DNA of 26,378 nucleotides, from positions 295 to 26,672 of IMG/VR virus record IMGVR_UViG_3300030061_000207; one strand, 5' to 3'. Every line of letters begins with the position of its first letter. Position 1 is the stretch's first letter. The notes beneath the pieces were generated by a model that was not told the DNA's origin, made no database searches, and was given only the letters and a program-made list of their open reading frames with translations. Below, one piece after another: positions 23,178-26,378 of this stretch. Origin of the DNA: a virus. The position numbers and the translations under genes were made by a program.

Positions 23178-23203
23178 ACAAATAATAATTAATAACCGTT
23201 ATA
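23178..23203 (+). promoter_or_regulatory. Late promoter element P4 (ACAAATA-N12-CGTTATA)
   Basis: ACAAATA at 23178-23184 and CGTTATA at 23197-23203. The scaffold gene's ATG is 12 bases after the C of CGTTATA. The spacing is identical to the other copies. Confidence 0.75.
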
Positions 23204-23208
23204 GTAAT

Positions 23209-23796
23209 ATGAAAGCAACAGAAATCTTAAAAAATATCAAAACTTTCTTAGGAGAAGAAACTCTAGAGGAAGTACAAGTAGAGTTAGCACAAGCTAAACT
23301 TGAAAACGGAACAATTGTAGAATCAGAATCATTTAAAGCAGGAGATGAAATCTTTATCATTACAGATGATGAAAAAGTAGCAATGCCTGTTGGTGAATAT
23401 GTGATGGAAGATGGTAAACTTCTTGTAGTTGAAGAAGAAGGAATCATTGCAGATTACAGAGTTGTTTCTGATGACGTACCACAAAAAGAAGATGAACTAG
23501 CAGAAGAAGAGTCAGTAGATGACGGAAAAGAAGCAGCAGTTGATGACTGGGCAGGTATGGAAAAAAGAATTAAAAATCTTGAAGATGCTATTGCAGATTT
23601 AAAATCTAAAATGGGAGAAAAAGAAGATTTTAAAAAAGTAGAGCAACAGGTAAAGCAAGAGTTGTCAGAAACTCCAGCAGCAGAGCCTATTTCTCATAAT
23701 CCAGAAATGGAAGACAAAAAGATCAATCTAAAGTATGCACAAAACAGAAAACAAACTTCTTTAGATCGTGTATTAAGTAAAATGTATAATAATTAA
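23209..23796 (+). CDS. Scaffolding-like protein
   Basis: 195 residues, acidic and helical. The N-terminal half (TFLGEETLEEVQVELAQAKL, then FKAGDEIFIITDDEKVAMPVG and VVEEEGIIADY) is a known compact region of scaffold-like proteins in this phage group. The C-terminal half is a charged coiled coil (KRIKNLEDAIADLKSKMGEK, then QQVKQELSETP). Placed right before the capsid gene, it is expected to guide prohead assembly and be removed by the protease. It has its own late promoter. Confidence 0.7.
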   Translation: MKATEILKNIKTFLGEETLEEVQVELAQAKLENGTIVESESFKAGDEIFIITDDEKVAMPVGEYVMEDGKLLVVEEEGIIADYRVVSDDVPQKEDELAEEESVDDGKEAAVDDWAGMEKRIKNLEDAIADLKSKMGEKEDFKKVEQQVKQELSETPAAEPISHNPEMEDKKINLKYAQNRKQTSLDRVLSKMYNN

Positions 23797-23808
23797 AATT
23801 AATTAAAA

Positions 23809-24738
23809 ATGGCAAATCCAACTTATACCGCTGGAAGTTACGCAGGTGAATTTAGTGGTAAAATCTTAGGGGCAGCGTTGCTTAGTGCATCAACTTTAGA
23901 TGCTGGTGCGGTAACAATTATGCCTAATGTAAAGTACAAATCTGTATTACAGGTAGGTGCTTGGGCAAATGTAGTAAAAGGTGCTTCGTGTGACTTTGAT
24001 GCAACAACGACTTCACTTACTCTAACAGAAAAAGTATTAACAACAAAAGAATTACAAGCTAATGCTCAACTTTGTAAAAAAGAATTGAGAGACGAATGGC
24101 AAGCTATAGAGATGGGCTTCTCAGCTTATGCTGATATTCCAGCTTCTTTCGAGGAGTATGTAATCTCAAGAGTTGCTGCTCAAGTAGCAGACGCTTTAGA
24201 AACTTCAATCTGGGCAGGTGCTGCAGGTGCTGATGACTTTGATGGTTTTCAAGCTCTTGCTTTGGCAGACTCAGACGTAGTAGATGTTACAGCAGTTGCT
24301 GTTGATTCTGCAAATGTAATTGCACAAATGGGAGCTGTAGTAGATGCTGCTAATAAAGCAACATTACAGAAATCAGACTTAACTCTTTATGTATCAACAA
24401 ATGTAGCTAGAGCTTATATTAGAGCTTTAGGAGGTTTCGGGACTTCTGGTTTAGGTGCTGCGGGTATCAACAATCAAGGTACTTCTTGGTATTCTAACGG
24501 AGCGCAATTAACTTTTGAAGGTATTCCAGTGTTTGTTTGTAACGGAATGGGTAATAACAAAATGCTTCTTACTTATAAGAGCAACCTTTTCTTCGGAACT
24601 GGTTTAACTTCAGATTTAAATGAGGTACGATTTATTGATATGGCTGACAAAGATGGCAGTAATAATGTGAGAGTTATTATGCGTTATACGGCAGGATGTC
24701 AAATTGGGGTAGGAGCAGATATTGTTTACTATTCTTAA
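23809..24738 (+). CDS. Major capsid protein
   Basis: 309 residues starting MANPTYTAGSYAGEFSGKIL. The N-terminal segment (ANVVKGASCDFDATTTSLTL, then KELQANAQLCKKELRDEWQA) and the mixed fold with an extended loop around residues 150-170 suit an HK97-fold capsid subunit. Its position after protease and scaffold supports this. It would build the icosahedral shell. No long delta domain is visible, so the protease probably acts on the scaffold. Followed by a terminator. Confidence 0.75.
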   Translation: MANPTYTAGSYAGEFSGKILGAALLSASTLDAGAVTIMPNVKYKSVLQVGAWANVVKGASCDFDATTTSLTLTEKVLTTKELQANAQLCKKELRDEWQAIEMGFSAYADIPASFEEYVISRVAAQVADALETSIWAGAAGADDFDGFQALALADSDVVDVTAVAVDSANVIAQMGAVVDAANKATLQKSDLTLYVSTNVARAYIRALGGFGTSGLGAAGINNQGTSWYSNGAQLTFEGIPVFVCNGMGNNKMLLTYKSNLFFGTGLTSDLNEVRFIDMADKDGSNNVRVIMRYTAGCQIGVGADIVYYS

Positions 24739-24753
24739 TAACTAATCTAAGAG

Positions 24754-24776
24754 GGGTAGTTAACGCTACCCTTTTT
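24754..24776 (+). terminator. Intrinsic terminator after capsid gene
   Basis: GGGTAG (24754-24759), loop TTAACG, CTACCC (24766-24771), then TTTTT. It would shorten part of the transcripts after the capsid gene, so tail-tube and later genes would be read at lower level or by readthrough. Confidence 0.8.
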
Positions 24777-24788
24777 ATAATATTAACC

Positions 24789-24813
24789 TAACTTGTTGAT
24801 TTTCAATAAGTTA
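24789..24813. other. 11-bp inverted repeat before tail-tube gene
   Basis: TAACTTGTTGA and TCAATAAGTTA pair along all 11 positions (one G-T) around a TTT loop. It lies 13 bases after the terminator and 21 bases before the ATG at 24834. It may be an operator, an RNA stem in the leader, or a second partial terminator without a T-run. Confidence 0.5.
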
Positions 24814-24833
24814 AAATAAAAAATATAATCGAT

Positions 24834-25370
24834 ATGGCTTGTTTATTAACTAAAGGTAGAAAAGTACCCTGTAAATCAGGAGTAGGTGGCTTGAAGTCAG
24901 TTTACTTTGCAGATTTCGGTACTTTAGGCGCAATCACTATTACAGATTTTGAAATAGCATCTATTGCAGGTAGCCCTACTTTATATCAGTTTGATCTCAA
25001 AGGTAACTCTACGATGGAAACTACTGTAACAAGTTCTAGAGAAAATGGTACTACATTTTATGAAAGTACATTAACTTTAAACTTTACATTCCAAGACAGA
25101 CACACTCAAGAAGAAATAAGACTTCTTGCTATTGCTCGTCCACATATTTGGGTTGAGGCTTATAGTGGCGAAGCAGGTAGCTCTTATTATTTAATGGGTA
25201 AAGTTAATGGTTGTGAACTAACGACTGGAACTTTTTCTAATGGAGCAGCAATGGGCGACTTAAATGGTTACTCATTAACTTTTGTTGCACAAGAAATGGC
25301 AGCACCAGACTTTACAGTTTCAACAGTTGTAACAGGTGCAACTCAAGGCTCGCAAATAACTCCTAACTAA
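24834..25370 (+). CDS. Tail-tube-like protein
   Basis: 178 residues, beta-rich, starting MACLLTKGRKVPCKSGVGGL followed by a YFADFGTLGAITITDFEIA region. The layout (Gly-rich start, alternating strands, EEIRLLAIARPHIWVEA helix-strand) fits major tail tube or major tail proteins of siphoviruses. The C-terminus ends with a polar tail (VSTVVTGATQGSQITPN). It is flanked by terminators on both sides, consistent with separately tuned expression of an abundant virion protein. Confidence 0.55.
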   Translation: MACLLTKGRKVPCKSGVGGLKSVYFADFGTLGAITITDFEIASIAGSPTLYQFDLKGNSTMETTVTSSRENGTTFYESTLTLNFTFQDRHTQEEIRLLAIARPHIWVEAYSGEAGSSYYLMGKVNGCELTTGTFSNGAAMGDLNGYSLTFVAQEMAAPDFTVSTVVTGATQGSQITPN

Positions 25371-25402
25371 TAGGATTTAACTTTGTTATCAAAAAAAATT
25401 AA

Positions 25403-25430
25403 GGGGTATGTAAATCGTATCCCTTTTTTT
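25403..25430 (+). terminator. Intrinsic terminator after tail-tube gene
   Basis: GGGGTATG (25403-25410), loop TAAAT, CGTATCCC (25416-25423) with two G-T pairs, then seven to eight T. Very similar in design to the terminator at 24754. Confidence 0.8.
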
Positions 25431-25480
25431 TATATCTTTATTTAAACTTTATAAGTTTTCATAATTTGTTTAGTAAGAAG

Positions 25481-25507
25481 GGTGGTTTAATTACCACCTT
25501 TTTTTAT
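25481..25507 (+). terminator. Second intrinsic terminator
   Basis: GGTGGT (25481-25486), loop TTAATT, ACCACC (25493-25498), then a T-run to 25505 and beyond. Two strong terminators in tandem precede late promoter P5, so the operon is fully insulated here. Confidence 0.8.
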
Positions 25508-25509
25508 GT

Positions 25510-25535
25510 ACAAAATTTAAAGATAGTACGTTATA
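25510..25535 (+). promoter_or_regulatory. Late promoter element P5 (ACAAAAT-N12-CGTTATA)
   Basis: ACAAAAT at 25510-25516 and CGTTATA at 25529-25535, just after two terminators. The ATG at 25541 is 12 bases after the C of CGTTATA. It drives the pre-portal gene, portal and probably the whole fibre and lysis operon as far as the terminator at 7601. Confidence 0.75.
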
Positions 25536-25540
25536 TAAGT

Positions 25541-25906
25541 ATGATACACTTGACAACAACAGGATCAGCACAAACTATGAAAATAATTCCTAGAAGTTAT
25601 GGCGGTACTGTTAGTATGATAGTAAGAGACGATTCAACAAACACATCAACAACTTATTCAAGTATTACAACAACAACCGATAAAAACTATCTTGTAATAT
25701 CTAAAGCACTAAGTCCAGTATTAGTAGAGGGAAGGTTTTACGATTTAACAGTCAAAGAGGGATCAAGTGTTATTTATAAAGATAAGATTTTCTGTACAGA
25801 TCAAACAATTAATCAAACAAACAATGATTATTACACAGTTAACGAAGGATCTTATACAGTTCCAACTGGTACAGATGCTTACGATAATGATTATATTATA
25901 ATATGA
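25541..25906 (+). CDS. Small structural protein before portal (121 aa)
   Basis: Start chosen at ATG 25541, because the in-frame upstream extension to 25466 would cover a terminator and the late promoter. The product (MIHLTTTGSAQTMKIIPRSY, then GGTVSMIVRDD, ending YDNDYIII) is beta-rich and resembles small head or tail-decoration proteins of Bacteroidota phages. It overlaps the portal start (ATGA). Its function is unknown; a virion role is inferred from promoter and position. Confidence 0.6.
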   Translation: MIHLTTTGSAQTMKIIPRSYGGTVSMIVRDDSTNTSTTYSSITTTTDKNYLVISKALSPVLVEGRFYDLTVKEGSSVIYKDKIFCTDQTINQTNNDYYTVNEGSYTVPTGTDAYDNDYIII

Positions 25907-26378
25907 AAAATAAGACACAATTAAGCATTGTTAATTTAAGTACATATACCTCTCCGCAAGTAAAAGAGAAAGCAGGTACTGATTGGGTAGAGTTTGGCTC
26001 TGACAACAATTATTTTCAATACTTAATAGACAGATATAATGGCTCACCGACAAATATGGCTATTATTAATGGTATCACAGAGATGATTTACGGAAAAGGC
26101 TTAGATGCTACTGATTCACATAGACGCCCTGATCAATACGCTATGATGATTTCTTTATTTAAAGATGAGGTAGTAAGAAGATTATGTTCTGACTTAAAAT
26201 TAATGGGACAGTGTGCAATACAAGTTATTTATTCTAAAGACAGATCAAGAATTGTAAAGCTAGAACATATACCTGTTGAAACACTAAGAGCCGAAAAATG
26301 CAATGACAAAGGCGAAGTACCAGCTTATTTTTATTTTAATGACTGGAGTAAATACAAACGAAGTAGCAAACTAAGAAG
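25903..26378 (+). CDS. Portal protein, N-terminal part (runs off the right end)
   Basis: ATG 25903 overlaps the previous stop (ATGA). The start MKNKTQLSIVNLSTYTSPQV, then GTDWVEFGSDNNYFQYLIDR and SPTNMAIINGITEMIYGKG, is the typical first part of HK97-like portals in Bacteroidota phages. It then continues through the terminal repeat into base 1 and to 1584. The total protein is about 643 residues. The gene spans the opened ends of the molecule, so it is complete in the phage but split here. Confidence 0.85.
   Translation, partial: MKNKTQLSIVNLSTYTSPQVKEKAGTDWVEFGSDNNYFQYLIDRYNGSPTNMAIINGITEMIYGKGLDATDSHRRPDQYAMMISLFKDEVVRRLCSDLKLMGQCAIQVIYSKDRSRIVKLEHIPVETLRAEKCNDKGEVPAYFYFNDWSKYKRSSKLR
26251..26378. 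repeat. Terminal direct repeat, right copy
   Basis: Matches 1-128 with three substitutions. In the portal frame it starts at codon 117. See the left copy for the interpretation. Confidence 0.9.

Noticed and set aside
24682-24688. CGTTATA inside the capsid gene
   Set aside because: No left box (ACAAAAT) at the 19-base offset; only the right box is present, so it is probably chance.
24821-24833. Degenerate late-promoter-like sequence before the tail-tube gene (AAATATA...)
   Set aside because: Only the TATA part agrees and no left box matches at the right distance.
25466-25540. In-frame extension of the pre-portal gene to ATG 25466
   Set aside because: That stretch covers a terminator (25481-25507) and the late promoter element at 25510, so ATG 25541 is preferred.
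1-26378. CRISPR array, tRNA genes, integrase or insertion sequences
   Set aside because: I saw no regular repeat-spacer pattern, no cloverleaf-like sequence, no recombinase motifs and no terminal inverted repeats with transposase.

Overview
This window looks like an essentially complete, small (about 26.25 kb) tailed-phage genome of siphovirus type, written out linearly from a circular or terminally redundant molecule. Positions 1-128 repeat as 26251-26378 with only three mismatches. The repeat lies in frame inside the portal gene, which starts at 25903, runs off the right end and continues from base 1 to 1584. All convincing genes are on the + strand and are tightly packed, with frequent ATGA and TTGA stop/start overlaps. 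I see no integrase, repressor, tRNA or rRNA, so a virulent lifestyle is the simplest reading. The host is probably a marine or aquatic Flavobacteriia/Bacteroidota. The evidence is strongly AT-rich DNA, signal peptides ending in the typical SAQ, a DUF3127-type single-strand-binding-like protein, and two promoters of the Bacteroidota type (TTTG, about 19-21 bp, TAnnTTTG). The host call is inference from gene style, not a database match.

Layout. (1) 25903-26378 plus 1-7068 is the late region: portal with an extra C-terminal domain, head-tail connector, small proteins, tail fibre, then an envelope and lysis cassette (membrane coiled-coil protein, secreted thioredoxin-like protein, beta-barrel-like outer membrane protein, M15 peptidase, 3TM-type holin). 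(2) 7184-7579 encodes a NinG-like HNH protein and is followed by a strong terminator. (3) 7643-13888 is the early/replication region: OB-fold and SSB-like proteins, a DnaB/RecA-type ATPase, a phage sigma factor, two small PD-(D/E)XK-like nucleases, many tiny ORFs, a RecE-like nuclease, a DnaA-C-terminal-like protein, a dATP/dGTP diphosphohydrolase-like protein and a 36-residue methyltransferase remnant. (4) 13927-15344 holds terminase small and large subunits. (5) 15379-21956 is the tail module, starting with a tail assembly chaperone that appears to use a -1 frameshift and ending with the tape measure. (6) 21988-24738 is the head module (XkdF-type protease, small basic and Cys-rich proteins, scaffold-like protein, major capsid protein). 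(7) 24834-25906 holds a tail-tube-like protein and a small structural protein before the portal. The tail block therefore sits between terminase and head genes, which differs from the usual terminase-portal-protease-capsid-tail order.

The most interesting signal is a repeated two-part promoter-like element, ACAAAAT, 12 bp, CGTTATA, found at five places with identical spacing. Each copy lies immediately before late genes (terminase small subunit, tail chaperone, protease, scaffold, pre-portal gene). In four of the five the ATG starts exactly 12 bases after the C of CGTTATA, so transcripts would start at or next to the start codon (leaderless). With a sigma-factor-like gene at 9427-9918 this suggests a self-contained late-gene switch: host-type promoters drive the early region, the phage sigma factor is made, and it then turns on the five dispersed late promoters. 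Several intrinsic terminators punctuate the late operon around the capsid and tail-tube genes.
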